A DNA stretch of 60,385 bases from Natronococcus amylolyticus DSM 10524 (GCF_000337675.1 NZ_AOIB01000033.1:34075-94459), one strand, 5' to 3'. Shown: positions 1 to 9,700, counted from the first letter of the stretch. The notes: a model not told the origin generated them from the letters alone. Made by a program: numbers and translations.

Positions 1-384
1 GAGGGCGCCCTGAAGATGAAGGAGATCACGTACAAACACGCCGAGGGGTTCGCTGCCGGCGAGCTCAAACACGGCCCGTTGGCGCTGGTCACCGCAAACA
101 CCCCAGTGTTCGCACTCCTAACCGAGGGCTCGAGACTAGAGAAGACTCTGGGCAACGTCAAGGAGATCCAGGCCCGCGACGCTCCCGTGATTGCAGTCAC
201 CGACGTTCCGGAGACCGTCGAGCGGTACGTCGATCACGTGCTGGAGGTACCGTCGAGCCATCCCAAACTGACGCCGATCCTGGCGAACATCCAACTGCAA
301 CTCGCATCCTACTGGGTCGCGAACCAGCTGAACCGCTCGATCGACAAGCCGCGAAATCTCGCGAAGAGCGTCACTGTAGAATAG
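1..384 (+). CDS. glmS: Glutamine-fructose-6-phosphate aminotransferase, C-terminal end (partial)
   Basis: The open frame enters from the left edge and ends at a TAG, giving the last 127 residues. The visible part is the end of the second SIS (sugar isomerase) domain: a KHGPLALV segment near the active site, an ExLAK-like helix (RNLAKSVTVE) and the typical GlmS ending. GlmS makes glucosamine-6-phosphate from fructose-6-phosphate and glutamine, the entry to UDP-GlcNAc and other amino sugars, so it fits beside a glycan cluster. The N-terminal glutaminase domain lies outside the window. Convergent with the epimerase that follows; the 147-bp gap is AT-rich and probably ends both transcripts. Confidence 0.93.
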   Translation, partial: EGALKMKEITYKHAEGFAAGELKHGPLALVTANTPVFALLTEGSRLEKTLGNVKEIQARDAPVIAVTDVPETVERYVDHVLEVPSSHPKLTPILANIQLQLASYWVANQLNRSIDKPRNLAKSVTVE

Positions 385-531
385 GTTGTCCTCGAATAAC
401 TACGGAAGGACGTTCTTGGCGCTATCGGATTCCGAACTTCGGTCGAATATCTGTTGCCGGCCCGTCCGCCTTTAGCGAGTATCGCAGAATCCCATTATAC
501 TTAAGAGAATTATTTGAATATCGACGTGCGA

Positions 532-1464
532 TCAGTGCTGTCGGTACCAATCGACGGTCTGCTCGAGACCGTCAAACAGTGAAACGGTCGGCTCGTATCC
601 TAGATCGGCTTGAATTGCGGAGATGTCGGCCCCGCTGTGGCGGATGTCTCCATCCCGTCCCTCGGTGTATGTGATTTCGGAATCGGAATCCGTGACGTCG
701 ACGATCGTTTTGGCCAACTCCTGAACGCTCACGGTTTGGCCGGTACCGACGTTGTAGGCTGTTCCGACGTGATCCGTCGTGGCAGCTTTGAGGTTTGCTT
801 GGACGATATCGTCGATGAACACGAAGTCTCTCGTCTGCCCGCCATCGCCGTGAACGGTGATCGGGTCGTCATTGATCGCTTGGTCACAGAAGATGCTAAT
901 GACGCCGCTGTAGTCGCCGGCGGTCTGTCCCGGACCGTAGGCGTTGAAGTACCGGAGCGCAACGGTCTCGAGGTCATAGAGGTCGTAGTACCGTCTCGCG
1001 TAGTGGTCGATTGCAAGCTTGTCGATCCCGTAGGGCGAAGCTGGCGTTTTCGAGTCGGATTCTTCGATCGGAACCCTATCGGGATGACCGTAGATCGCTG
1101 CGCTCGAGGCGAGCACAACTCGAGCGTCCTCTCGTCGTGCGGCCTCGAGTAGTTCGAGGGTCGCCGTCGCGTTGATATCGTGGCTCGTCAGCGGCGCTTC
1201 GACCGATCCCTGGACGCTGACGAGGGCCGCCTCGTGAAAGATCAAGTCGACGTTTTCGGTGGCTCGCTCAAGGGTGTCCTTGTCTCGGAGGTCGCCTTCA
1301 ATGAGTGTCGCGTCCTGAGGTATCTTCGATCGTTCGCCTGAAGTCAGATTGTCGAGGACGCGGATGTCGTTTTCTTCGACGAGTCCGGTTGCAAGATGGC
1401 TGCCGATAAACCCCGCACCACCCGTGATGAGAATCGTCTGATTCGACGGCCACTCCATGGTCAT
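532..1464 (-). CDS. NAD-dependent sugar-nucleotide epimerase/dehydratase (GalE-like, extended SDR)
   Basis: 310-residue extended short-chain dehydrogenase/reductase. The Rossmann motif GGAGFIG is at residues 15-21, the active-site serines at about 120-121, and the catalytic pair Y145xxxK149 in SPYGIDK. GalE-like proteins interconvert UDP-hexoses at C4 through a 4-keto intermediate; the exact substrate cannot be read from sequence. It is the last gene of the minus-strand glycan operon, 117 bp after the kinase-like gene. The protein may start at M3 (position 1458) rather than M1. It is GC-rich, unlike the AT-rich genes upstream in the operon, so it probably belongs to the backbone or came from a different source. 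It is clearly distinct from the epimerase at 9974. Confidence 0.9.
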   Translation of the reverse strand: MTMEWPSNQTILITGGAGFIGSHLATGLVEENDIRVLDNLTSGERSKIPQDATLIEGDLRDKDTLERATENVDLIFHEAALVSVQGSVEAPLTSHDINATATLELLEAARREDARVVLASSAAIYGHPDRVPIEESDSKTPASPYGIDKLAIDHYARRYYDLYDLETVALRYFNAYGPGQTAGDYSGVISIFCDQAINDDPITVHGDGGQTRDFVFIDDIVQANLKAATTDHVGTAYNVGTGQTVSVQELAKTIVDVTDSDSEITYTEGRDGDIRHSGADISAIQADLGYEPTVSLFDGLEQTVDWYRQH

Positions 1465-1581
1465 ATGGGATCATATCCGAATCTAACACATGTGTTTATT
1501 GATCTACTCGTCTGAATTGATGTTGAGGGTAGCCTGGAATATTATAATATAAATGAGGGTATTCGCATCCGAATATTATAT

Positions 1582-2322
1582 TTAGATTGTACTATCCATA
1601 TCTGTAATTGTCTTGTTTACAGTTTCTTTGATCGGTCCATCATTATTAATCTCGATAACATCAATTTCCATATCTTCAAGCAAAGCAACCACATTGGAAC
1701 AGAGGTTACTAAGCTTATTCTGAGTAGCAAGAGGTTCTTCTGCCCAATCTTTTGCAACAACTGTTCTCTTTCTTTTTTCTTGTCTTTGGAGACAGACTGT
1801 TGGTTGAGCAGTTAAATAGACTACTGCCCTTGGTAGTGGTATGTCTTCTAGGTATTCTTTTGCTAGCGACAGACCTCTGTCACTTCGCCAAGCAATTGCT
1901 ACTGTCTTTTGGAGAAAACCTTCATGCATGCAAAGAACTTCTCCTGTTTCTCTTGATTCCATACCTATTTGATAGCAGCTGGCTACCCAGAGACACTGTC
2001 TAGATACTCGGTTTGATTCATACTGTATTTCCTCGCAAATATCTATAACTTTCGGAACATATTCGGGATGCTTTTGGATGAATTCCGGGAGAAAATGATT
2101 ACCAACACGATATTTTAAGAAAGAATCTGCTATATAATTCCAGGCTTTGTCCGGCATTAAACGCTGGAGCAAAATATGTTTTCTTGTCGTTAATAGTCGT
2201 GCACAAACCTCTCCAGGTAGGCTACCATAGTATCGACTCTGCTTCGAAATTTTTTGATGTATTGTTGATTTTCCCACACCAGGTGGACCAATAAATTCAA
2301 CATGTTGTGACTTGTAGGGCAT
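1582..2322 (-). CDS. P-loop kinase-like protein of glycan cluster
   Basis: 246 residues. An N-terminal Walker A motif, GPPGVGKST at residues 12-20, follows a beta strand (HVEFI). A later strand (AVVYLTA) is followed by a basic lid-like segment (QRQEKRKRT), the layout of small-molecule kinases such as thymidylate or shikimate kinases. No close named family is recognised. A frameshifted relative sits at 23037-23764 with the P-loop at the same residue position and a matching lid segment; both lie directly downstream of flippase/membrane genes. The context suggests a role in making or modifying the glycan, perhaps phosphorylating a precursor, but this is inference. The gene is AT-rich. Confidence 0.72.
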   Translation of the reverse strand: MPYKSQHVEFIGPPGVGKSTIHQKISKQSRYYGSLPGEVCARLLTTRKHILLQRLMPDKAWNYIADSFLKYRVGNHFLPEFIQKHPEYVPKVIDICEEIQYESNRVSRQCLWVASCYQIGMESRETGEVLCMHEGFLQKTVAIAWRSDRGLSLAKEYLEDIPLPRAVVYLTAQPTVCLQRQEKRKRTVVAKDWAEEPLATQNKLSNLCSNVVALLEDMEIDVIEINNDGPIKETVNKTITDMDSTI

Positions 2323-2356
2323 GCGGACGAATGTTGTATGGCGACCATACTAATAT

Positions 2357-3871
2357 CTATGATTCCAATTTCTGTAGGAAGATTCGGCCATATCGCCTAA
2401 GCGGGTCTGGACACCCATCCAGAATTCTATTTATTTCGTCGATGCTTATTGCATTTAGCTTGATGGCACTAAAGCTATATATGCAAAATCCGATTGGTGG
2501 TATAAACACTAAAGAAGCTACAGTACTGTCTATTAGATTTGATAATAATAGTAGTGGTACAGCTGTAAGGATTACCGTTCCAAGAATTCGACTCAGTCGG
2601 AGATCCTTAAGCGGATAGAAACCAAGTCTATGGGCTGAAAAAAGATGGAAAAAGAACATTGATCCGTAGCTTATACTAGTTGCAATAGCTGCACCATTCA
2701 TTCCATAACGGGGGATGAGATATATATTTAGACTTATGTTTAAAAAAGTCGCAAAACCTGTAGCAAGGATCAAGAGACGCATATTACCTTTTGCTTGCCC
2801 AATAGATAGAATAGGACGTGCAGCAGCAAGCCCAATAGCTCCAGGAATAAGAAGTAATAATGGCTTTATGCTATTAGAGAAGTCCTGTCCAAGATATAGT
2901 GGCACGAAATCATCCACTAAACTAATGAGTCCAATTGCTAGTAATGAGGTGAATAATATAGTATATCGTGTTACCTTAGAAGCAATGGAACTGATCTTTT
3001 CCGTTTTCCCGTTTAGCCACAATTCAGAGGTTGAGTGTACTAACATTGTCTGTACTGCCAGTGGAACAAACCATAGAAATTCAGCAATCACAAGTGCTCC
3101 TTTATAATATCCGGTTTGCTCGCTCCCAGCCAATGGGTTCATAAGGAGTATATCAAATTGATAAAGAGATCCCAACATAGCCATGAACAACATATTGGAG
3201 AAGTTATATGATAGTAGGTCTCGGCGTGGAAAATTAGAAGGTGTTAACTTAGCGACATAGCTGAGATCTAAATCTCTCCGCAAAAAGAATATGGCTATAA
3301 TACTGGCTAGAAGAACTGCAAGAATTTCTCCAACGAGTACACCCCATACTCCCCATCCTACATAAATAAGAGCGACAGAAACTCCGCCGAACATTGCTTT
3401 CCTCAAAATGAGTAATGGATCAGAGTACTTTTCCCTATTAAGTCCCCGGAGAGCGTTTTTATTAATAGAAAATAATTGTCGTACAATTAAAATTACTACA
3501 CCAAGGTAAAGGTACAGAATAACATCGCTCCCTATCAATGGATCTACAAGACCTGTATACAATAGAAATATTGTGCTAACGCTTGCTATAGTGACTAATA
3601 CTATTCCTACTCGAAAGTAGAACGCAAAGACGAGACTTTCCCAATTACTGTAATCTCTGTTCTCAGCAATATATTTTCTTAGCCCTGTAGACACACCAGG
3701 CGATGTTATAAGAGAAAGTACTGTAATAACTGAGAGAACAAAAGCGTAGTTTCCGTAGTTCTCGCTTCCTAACAATCTAATTATTATTGGTGTTATTAGT
3801 ACTGATAGTATTAATGTGCCGAATTTAGATGTTAGTACATATAGAAAGCCTGAAACAAAACTACGAGACAT
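2357..3871 (-). CDS. Polysaccharide/oligosaccharide flippase (Wzx-like, MOP superfamily)
   Basis: About 504 residues with some 12-14 hydrophobic segments spread over the whole length. The N-terminus has the typical layout of this family: SRSFVSGFLYVLTSKFGTL, then a TPIIIRLLGSENYGNYAF segment. Such proteins flip lipid-linked glycans across the cytoplasmic membrane. An in-frame ATG 27 bp upstream (3898) is possible, but 3871 has an AGGAGA Shine-Dalgarno-like site 7 bases ahead and begins right at the conserved part, so it was chosen. It follows the GT2 gene closely in the same operon. AT-rich; a second flippase lies at 25499-26911. Confidence 0.88.
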   Translation of the reverse strand: MSRSFVSGFLYVLTSKFGTLILSVLITPIIIRLLGSENYGNYAFVLSVITVLSLITSPGVSTGLRKYIAENRDYSNWESLVFAFYFRVGIVLVTIASVSTIFLLYTGLVDPLIGSDVILYLYLGVVILIVRQLFSINKNALRGLNREKYSDPLLILRKAMFGGVSVALIYVGWGVWGVLVGEILAVLLASIIAIFFLRRDLDLSYVAKLTPSNFPRRDLLSYNFSNMLFMAMLGSLYQFDILLMNPLAGSEQTGYYKGALVIAEFLWFVPLAVQTMLVHSTSELWLNGKTEKISSIASKVTRYTILFTSLLAIGLISLVDDFVPLYLGQDFSNSIKPLLLLIPGAIGLAAARPILSIGQAKGNMRLLILATGFATFLNISLNIYLIPRYGMNGAAIATSISYGSMFFFHLFSAHRLGFYPLKDLRLSRILGTVILTAVPLLLLSNLIDSTVASLVFIPPIGFCIYSFSAIKLNAISIDEINRILDGCPDPLRRYGRIFLQKLES

Positions 3872-3912
3872 TATGTAATCTCCTATGAAATTTCTCATCC
3901 ATTATTGTGGAT

Positions 3913-4815
3913 TTAACTCTCAGCCATTAAACCTGTAAAGACGGCATGCGATATTTCAAATACCTGCCCAATTGTGTTTACTGAACTCTGGCGGGAAAAT
4001 TTAATACCTAATTTGTATTCTCCTTCTCTAAAGGCTATTTTTGCTAAATTTCTATAGTGGTGGCCACGTATATCGATTCCTCTCTTTTCGATTGCTTCTA
4101 TTTCATCGTTAAATTTTCTAAAGTATATTTTTTTAGCTTTCAGAGTGTCTTCGAGAGAAGGTGATCCTGTTTCTGTCTTTTTGACTAAAGGCTTATCCAA
4201 GTAGGCTATGTTCCCGATCTGGAGAAGACGGATAAGGAACTCCCAATCTTGGTGGCGTGGGAATGAACTATCAAACCCATTTAGTTCCTCTACTGTTTTA
4301 CGCTTAACAAGCAATGTTGAAGTTCCACCAAGCTGAAGTTTAGTAGCTAAAAGAGCAGCAATTAGCTCACTACCACCTTCGTATCCTGATTCTCGATGGT
4401 TAATGCATGTATTGCCCAAAATTTGTCGTATTTTCCCAGAGAAGCCATTCTTTTCATGCTCAACACCACAATAAACAGCTACGAAGTGAGAAGGCCGATT
4501 CTGGAGTTCTTTTACTTGTTCCTCAATTTTTTGTGGCTTCCACTGGTCATCCGAATCAAGAAAAGCGATATATTCTCCGGTAGCTTCCTTAATACCCGTA
4601 TTACGGGCAGCTGCTCCTCCCTTGTTGACCTCGTGCTGAATATAATTAATTCTGTCACCGTATGTGGTTGCTACTTCTTCTGTATTATCTGTGGATGCAT
4701 CATCTACAACAATTATCTCCCTTGGAGGTATTGTTTGATTTAATGAGCTATTGATTGCTAGAGCCAACATTTCGCTTCTGTTGTATGTTGGTATGACGAC
4801 ACTTATATCACTCAT
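3913..4815 (-). CDS. Glycosyltransferase family 2
   Basis: 300 residues. The N-terminus is a GT-A fold: SVVIPTYNRS at residues 5-14, IIVVDDASTDNT at 34-45, and the metal-binding DSDD at 87-90. A later ED-like region (PRHQDWEFLIRLL) matches the acceptor/base site seen in GT2 enzymes. There is no membrane segment, so it should act at the inner face of the membrane and add one sugar to a lipid-linked glycan. It lies 6 bp downstream of the large membrane protein and 41 bp before the flippase, clearly in one operon. AT-rich. The donor sugar is unknown. Confidence 0.92.
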   Translation of the reverse strand: MSDISVVIPTYNRSEMLALAINSSLNQTIPPREIIVVDDASTDNTEEVATTYGDRINYIQHEVNKGGAAARNTGIKEATGEYIAFLDSDDQWKPQKIEEQVKELQNRPSHFVAVYCGVEHEKNGFSGKIRQILGNTCINHRESGYEGGSELIAALLATKLQLGGTSTLLVKRKTVEELNGFDSSFPRHQDWEFLIRLLQIGNIAYLDKPLVKKTETGSPSLEDTLKAKKIYFRKFNDEIEAIEKRGIDIRGHHYRNLAKIAFREGEYKLGIKFSRQSSVNTIGQVFEISHAVFTGLMAES

Positions 4816-4821
4816 ATACTA

Positions 4822-6705
4822 TCACCAGTTGTAGCCTACTAACGCCTCATTTGAGTATATTTTGTTTGAGGATTGATGGTGCTCTATGAGACTGATATCG
4901 TTATATTCTCCTCGGGTAGCATTATCTTCTATCATTATGCCGTCTGTCCGAAGGGAATCTTCTCGGAGAACGACGACGCTATTAGATCTATGACTTGAAT
5001 TGTTGATATCAAGTGTTTCATATTCGTTCTCGGGTTCTAAAGTGTTACGTTCTAAGTAGCGAATAGAATAGTGGTCAGAATAGATATTTTCATTAGAAAC
5101 TAATTTTTGATCGATTTGCTCAAGGCCTTGTTGTTCAGAATTGGAGAAATGTACCGGAGGACCTGTCCAAGAAGCTTCTTCAATATCAGCTCCGTTTGGT
5201 GTATTCACCGGTATTAGTATTGAGGATAAAAGAAACAAGACAATAACTAGTACCACTACCATTCTTTTGATAGGGCCCCATCTCTTCTTCAAACTCATGA
5301 TTGATAGTGACCCTATTAGTCCCCTTGCCATCAGATACGACACAAATGGACTTAGAATAAGTATAAATCTGTCAAATCTGAAAATATCTGCTTGGGGGAT
5401 GGAGGTGATTGGACTAGGAAGATAAATAGGTGCTGTCACCAATCCAAATAATGCAATCGCGCGCAACCACTTTTTATCCGAAGTAGTATAGATCACATAT
5501 ATGCCAACAACAGACAGTAGTATAATTATATACGTATTCACATAATAGATGGCGTGATGAAGTGATTGGCCCGCTGTATCAGTAACTTGTGCTTCCGTAG
5601 ACACGCCTCCGACAATTCGGTTTAAGATAGTTACTTCAACAAAGTCTAATGAGAAGAAGATCCAGTGAAGAGCCGGTGCAACTGAAAGAATGACTAAGTG
5701 CATAGGTTTAATAATCAATCGTTCTCCCACTATATGGCTGCAAGCTAATAGGACTCCAAATAAAAACAAAAATTGAAGAATAGACACTTGGTGAGACAAC
5801 GTCACAAATAATAAGACAAGTAAGAATAGAAACATCCAGTATGAATTCTCAGTTTTCATCTTCAAAAATAATAAAAATAGTAGTGTAATGCCAACAAATG
5901 CCATCGAACGGGTTATCATATAGGTACCATAGAATATGACATAGGGGTTACATAGGAAGAGTATGGTAGTGAGCATAGCAGTGCCAGTATTATCATCAAG
6001 TCTATGGAACATACTGAATACAATCCAGACAAGTGAGATATATGCTGCACCGGTTAGAAGAAAGAGTGATGTTTGAACGCTAGCACCAAATAAGTGTGAT
6101 CCCATAGCTACGAAAATATGATAAAGAGGGAAAGTCGAATAGTGCACTATTTCCTGTGGTAATATACTACCAGAATCGTATATAATTTCTGAATAAAGGA
6201 TATGTGGGAAAATATCCCCAAAACCATGGTACAGGTGGTAATTAAGGGTAACGCCATATATTATATTAATAAGGGTCAGAGATAAAAATGATAATAGTAC
6301 TAATGGAGATGATCCGACGAATATAGATAAAACTAGCAAGCCAGCCAGTAGACCTAAAGATAGTATATAGTACCAAACTCTTCCTTGTGGTATTATTAAA
6401 GCCACTAGGGACATACAATAAATAATGATGAAAATTTTAGAGATGGATTTGTTAATATTCATACTAGAGTGCATCAAAGAGGAATTAAAGCTTCTTTTAG
6501 TCATCCTTTGAAAAGAGATTATAAGTGCTGCAAATAGCACTGGTACACCGACAGTAAGAAACCCAATTATTGACAAATCTGGCCTACCCATTAACAAACC
6601 TATGATAACACCGATTGAGACGCCTAGTACGATGACAGGAACATATAATGAAACGAAAAAGCGATTAACGACCTCTCTAATCGGCTTTCTGATTATATTT
6701 CTCAT
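4822..6705 (-). CDS. Large polytopic membrane protein (GT-C or Wzy polymerase-like)
   Basis: 627 residues with about 12 transmembrane helices over the first 490, then a C-terminal domain of about 120 hydrophilic residues rich in Asn, Ser and Glu that probably faces outside. A loop after the fifth helix (near HYSTFPLYHIF) is followed by alternating helices, the organisation of GT-C glycosyltransferases and of O-antigen-polymerase-type proteins. Its start overlaps the upstream GT4 stop by 4 bp (ATGA), so the two are translationally coupled. The 531-residue protein at 23828 has the same layout at the matching place in the second module. Whether it polymerises repeat units or transfers a polyprenyl-linked sugar cannot be told from sequence. 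Confidence 0.75.
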   Translation of the reverse strand: MRNIIRKPIREVVNRFFVSLYVPVIVLGVSIGVIIGLLMGRPDLSIIGFLTVGVPVLFAALIISFQRMTKRSFNSSLMHSSMNINKSISKIFIIIYCMSLVALIIPQGRVWYYILSLGLLAGLLVLSIFVGSSPLVLLSFLSLTLINIIYGVTLNYHLYHGFGDIFPHILYSEIIYDSGSILPQEIVHYSTFPLYHIFVAMGSHLFGASVQTSLFLLTGAAYISLVWIVFSMFHRLDDNTGTAMLTTILFLCNPYVIFYGTYMITRSMAFVGITLLFLLFLKMKTENSYWMFLFLLVLLFVTLSHQVSILQFLFLFGVLLACSHIVGERLIIKPMHLVILSVAPALHWIFFSLDFVEVTILNRIVGGVSTEAQVTDTAGQSLHHAIYYVNTYIIILLSVVGIYVIYTTSDKKWLRAIALFGLVTAPIYLPSPITSIPQADIFRFDRFILILSPFVSYLMARGLIGSLSIMSLKKRWGPIKRMVVVLVIVLFLLSSILIPVNTPNGADIEEASWTGPPVHFSNSEQQGLEQIDQKLVSNENIYSDHYSIRYLERNTLEPENEYETLDINNSSHRSNSVVVLREDSLRTDGIMIEDNATRGEYNDISLIEHHQSSNKIYSNEALVGYNW

Positions 6706-7847
6706 TGATATGTAGGAGGAGTGTTTACTAGGGTATCAACAATTTCGTCTGCCCTGTCCCCAAATCTTTCCGCTGAATGCCTCTTTGATGTTTTGTATCC
6801 AGCTTCAGCTATAGACTGATGTTCAGTAGGATTTGAAAGTATAGCTGATAGGATTTCTTCAAATGAATGAAGATCATCATACGGGAAGAGGTACCCATTT
6901 TCTGAGTCAATTACATAATCATTTATGCCTCTTCGATCCGAACCGACCACTATTGTCCCCGCAGCCATTGCTTCTAAACCAGTTGTTACGTATCCTTCAA
7001 ACATAGATGGTATAACCATAGCCAACGATTCTTCGAGCAAATTTTTCTTTTCTTTTCCTTCTACAAAGCCTGTGAAGGTAACTCTGCTTATTTTTTCTTC
7101 CTTAGTCCTTCTTTCTAGCTCCTTTCTCTTTGGTCCGTCGCCAGCAATTATTAGCTCAAATTCTGGAAACTTCTCGGCCAATATCTTCCAAGCGTCTAAA
7201 AGCAACCCTACATTCTTTATATCTGTTATTCTGCCCAAGAATAGAACCTTCTTTGACTTTGGATCGTAGTTGTACCCAATGCTATTAGTGTTTATACAGG
7301 GCCTAAGAACGGCTGTTGAATCAAAATCCAATTTATTCTGAACTCGTGCTTCAGTACTAGGGCCGGCGCAAATTATCTGATCTGGATTCAAGTATGGCAG
7401 TAGCTTTTCTACACCGACTATTGTGGATGCTTTTAGTATGCCGCTCGTTTTTATTGCAGACTTCATCTTCAAATTATGGACTATCAGTGCAGAGTTGTTT
7501 TCTTTTGTATAATATTGGAGCGGGAGGTGCGGAAGGTGGGAAATGTTGTCAATGACCAGATCGTAATGATTACTTTTAGTTATTTCACTTACTTTTCTCC
7601 ACCCTTGGAAAGTGTGTTTGAATCTTCCATATATCGTAGTAGGATTGCTATAATCAAAGAACTCGTAGTTTACACCCTCTGTCTTTGGAGCCTCATAGTT
7701 AAGTGATGAAGGTGATAGCATGTCTACCTGCCATCCTCTACTCGCCAACTCTGTTGAGAGGTTGTAGACATAATTCCCAGATCCACCACGCAACTGGGTA
7801 TCAAACGGTGCTATTTTATCACGTATCAGCAGTTTTCCCTTCGTCAT
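6702..7847 (-). CDS. Glycosyltransferase family 4
   Basis: 381 residues, GT-B fold. The N-terminal domain has the acceptor-side signature RGGSGNYVYNLSTELASRG. The C-terminal domain shows VLFLGRITDIKN, then IIAGDGPKRKEL, and the EX7E region SMFEGYVTTGLEAMAAG, which together define GT4. No membrane segment is present. It probably adds a sugar from a nucleotide donor to the lipid-linked glycan. It overlaps the next gene by 4 bp. Upstream, 7848-8241 holds a broken second GT4, so the operon once ran from the sulfatase-like gene through at least two GT4 genes. AT-rich. Confidence 0.93.
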   Translation of the reverse strand: MTKGKLLIRDKIAPFDTQLRGGSGNYVYNLSTELASRGWQVDMLSPSSLNYEAPKTEGVNYEFFDYSNPTTIYGRFKHTFQGWRKVSEITKSNHYDLVIDNISHLPHLPLQYYTKENNSALIVHNLKMKSAIKTSGILKASTIVGVEKLLPYLNPDQIICAGPSTEARVQNKLDFDSTAVLRPCINTNSIGYNYDPKSKKVLFLGRITDIKNVGLLLDAWKILAEKFPEFELIIAGDGPKRKELERRTKEEKISRVTFTGFVEGKEKKNLLEESLAMVIPSMFEGYVTTGLEAMAAGTIVVGSDRRGINDYVIDSENGYLFPYDDLHSFEEILSAILSNPTEHQSIAEAGYKTSKRHSAERFGDRADEIVDTLVNTPPTYQ

Positions 7848-7949
7848 TATTTATGTTAATTAGAAAACTAGGTTCTTGCAACAAACATCTTACTCCAGGT
7901 TAGTATATGTTCGGATATGTATCCCCAGTACATAAATATACTGTCCATT

Positions 7950-8241
7950 TGGTAGTGAATATTTGCACCTCCATTCTTCAGAAGCAAATCATTGGCCAAG
8001 GAGAATTATGGCTGGGAATATAGTGGACAAAATAACTTTCATGCACCACCTGGCTTCGTTTCCATTTAGTTACCATAGCCTCTGTCACCAATCTATCCGT
8101 TAGCTCGTCTTCGCCTTGTATCAATACTTTGGCTCAAAGTGTTCCTTATTGAGCCCAGTAAGGAGTCGATACAGCATCTTGGATCCACCGGAGAACGTAT
8201 TGGTTGCGGAGTGGAAAAACAACCCGAATCTGATCTGTCAT
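7950..8241 (-). pseudogene. Degenerate GT4 glycosyltransferase remnant
   Basis: Reading the minus strand from an ATG at 8241, directly behind the sulfatase-like stop, a start-like segment (MTDQIRVVFPLRNQ) passes by a frame change into TFSGGSKMLYRLLTGLNKEH, the N-terminal acceptor signature of GT4 enzymes. A second frame change leads to VLIQGEDELTDRL, the usual next strand. Stops follow and the homology fades by about 7950. The whole C-terminal nucleotide-binding domain is missing. The order fits a GT4 gene lost from between the sulfatase-like gene and the intact GT4. The rest of the 7848-8245 gap shows no other gene. Confidence 0.6.
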
Positions 8242-8245
8242 CGTA

Positions 8246-9700
8246 TTACTGGAGATAGCCGAGATCCTCTAATCGGTTCTTCGTATTCTGATCCATGTCT
8301 GCATCCGTATTGTCCTCTTCAGAAGTAAATGACTCGAGCCAGTCGTCCAACTGCTGCTCAAGCCTTTCAGCTTGCTCAGGCTCCGTTTCGCTACGATTGT
8401 CTGCCTCCATTTGGTCGACACTCACCTGGTAGAGTTCACGCGTTCCATCGGACCCACGAATAAGTTTCCAGTCGGTGCCTCGAATCGCGCGAAGGGAGCG
8501 ATCGTACTTGTAGACCTCTTCGGAGGGATTAGAAACGCGCTTTTCGAGTGCATCCATCGACGGCTGCGGTGCCATGTATTCCGCATAGACGTACTCTCGC
8601 GGGTCGGTGTCCGCCTGCGGATGGAACGATTGCCCCTGAAGACGGTCTCTGAACTCGGGGGCCTCGATATCTGCGGCATCAAGCAGCGAGGGAGCAAGAT
8701 CGGTCAACTGCACCAGATCAGTTCGTTCGCCACCGTTCGTGAACGCGCCGCCGTGGATCACAAGCGGAACGTGAATGAGCGTGTCGTAAAGACAGTACTG
8801 GTGATCCATCAGTCCGTGGTCCCCAATGTTCTCACCGTGGTCGCCGATAACTACGAAAACGGTGTCCTCCCACTCGCCCGCTCGCTTCAGTGACTCACGC
8901 AAGTTGCCGATCTGCTCGTCAAGATACGCGATCTCTCCCCGATAGAGTGCCCGAAGGATCTCGAAATCTCGCTCCGTCATTTCGAGATCGCCCGCAATGT
9001 ACCGAAACGCGTCCTGTTCGACCTGCATTGCTTCTTTGAACGTCACTCCGTCTGGGAGATGCTGCTCGGTGTACTCCTGAGGAGGCGCATATTCGAGATG
9101 AGGTTCCATATAGTTCAAGAAGAGGAAGAACGGATCCGATTCCTCTCGATCGTCCAACCACTCTTTCACCCAGTCGTTGGCCCGTTTGGCTCCGTCGTCG
9201 GAGCCGTGGCGATGTTGAAAGAACGCATAGAGGGCGTTGAGGGCGTTGAGGGGTGGGTTCCCATCGAAGATGTGTCGTGCGAGTTCCTTCCACCGCTCTA
9301 TCCCGTCGTTCTCCCGTGCGATCTTCACGGGATCCGCATCCGCTTGGACGAACTGCCAGTTTTTCCGGAACTGATCGAAACCACGATCAAAACCGAACTC
9401 GCCGCTAATCCACGTGTTATTCGAGACAGCAACGGTTTCGTGTCCGGCCTCGTCGAACGCTTCGATAACACTTGGTGCAGACGGATTGAACTGTTTTGCA
9501 GTCGCGTTCGAGCCGTGCTTCGAGGGGTACTGCCCGGAGAACACACTCGCATGTGAGGGCAGTGTCCACGGTGCTGCAGCGAAGGCGTTGGTAAACTTCG
9601 TCCCGTTGTCACAGAGGTCGGCGATGGTAGGTGGGGCTGCTGTTCCAAAGGATTCGTCGTAACGAGCCGTGTCCATTACTATGAGAACAATATTCGTCAT
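8246..9700 (-). CDS. Sulfatase-superfamily hydrolase/transferase with Thr at the nucleophile site
   Basis: 484 residues of the alkaline phosphatase/sulfatase superfamily. The first metal aspartate is D10 (NIVLIVMDTARYD) and the second metal site is GDHGENIGDHG in the middle of the protein. The active-site motif that is C/S-x-P-x-R in true sulfatases reads T46-L-P-S-H50 here. Without Cys or Ser there can be no formylglycine. Thr is the nucleophile in the phosphoethanolamine and phosphoglycerol transferases of this superfamily, so a transferase or phosphodiesterase role on the glycan is possible. No signal peptide or membrane helix is seen. It heads the minus-strand operon and is divergent from the epimerase at 9974. 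Confidence 0.85.
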   Translation of the reverse strand: MTNIVLIVMDTARYDESFGTAAPPTIADLCDNGTKFTNAFAAAPWTLPSHASVFSGQYPSKHGSNATAKQFNPSAPSVIEAFDEAGHETVAVSNNTWISGEFGFDRGFDQFRKNWQFVQADADPVKIARENDGIERWKELARHIFDGNPPLNALNALYAFFQHRHGSDDGAKRANDWVKEWLDDREESDPFFLFLNYMEPHLEYAPPQEYTEQHLPDGVTFKEAMQVEQDAFRYIAGDLEMTERDFEILRALYRGEIAYLDEQIGNLRESLKRAGEWEDTVFVVIGDHGENIGDHGLMDHQYCLYDTLIHVPLVIHGGAFTNGGERTDLVQLTDLAPSLLDAADIEAPEFRDRLQGQSFHPQADTDPREYVYAEYMAPQPSMDALEKRVSNPSEEVYKYDRSLRAIRGTDWKLIRGSDGTRELYQVSVDQMEADNRSETEPEQAERLEQQLDDWLESFTSEEDNTDADMDQNTKNRLEDLGYLQ

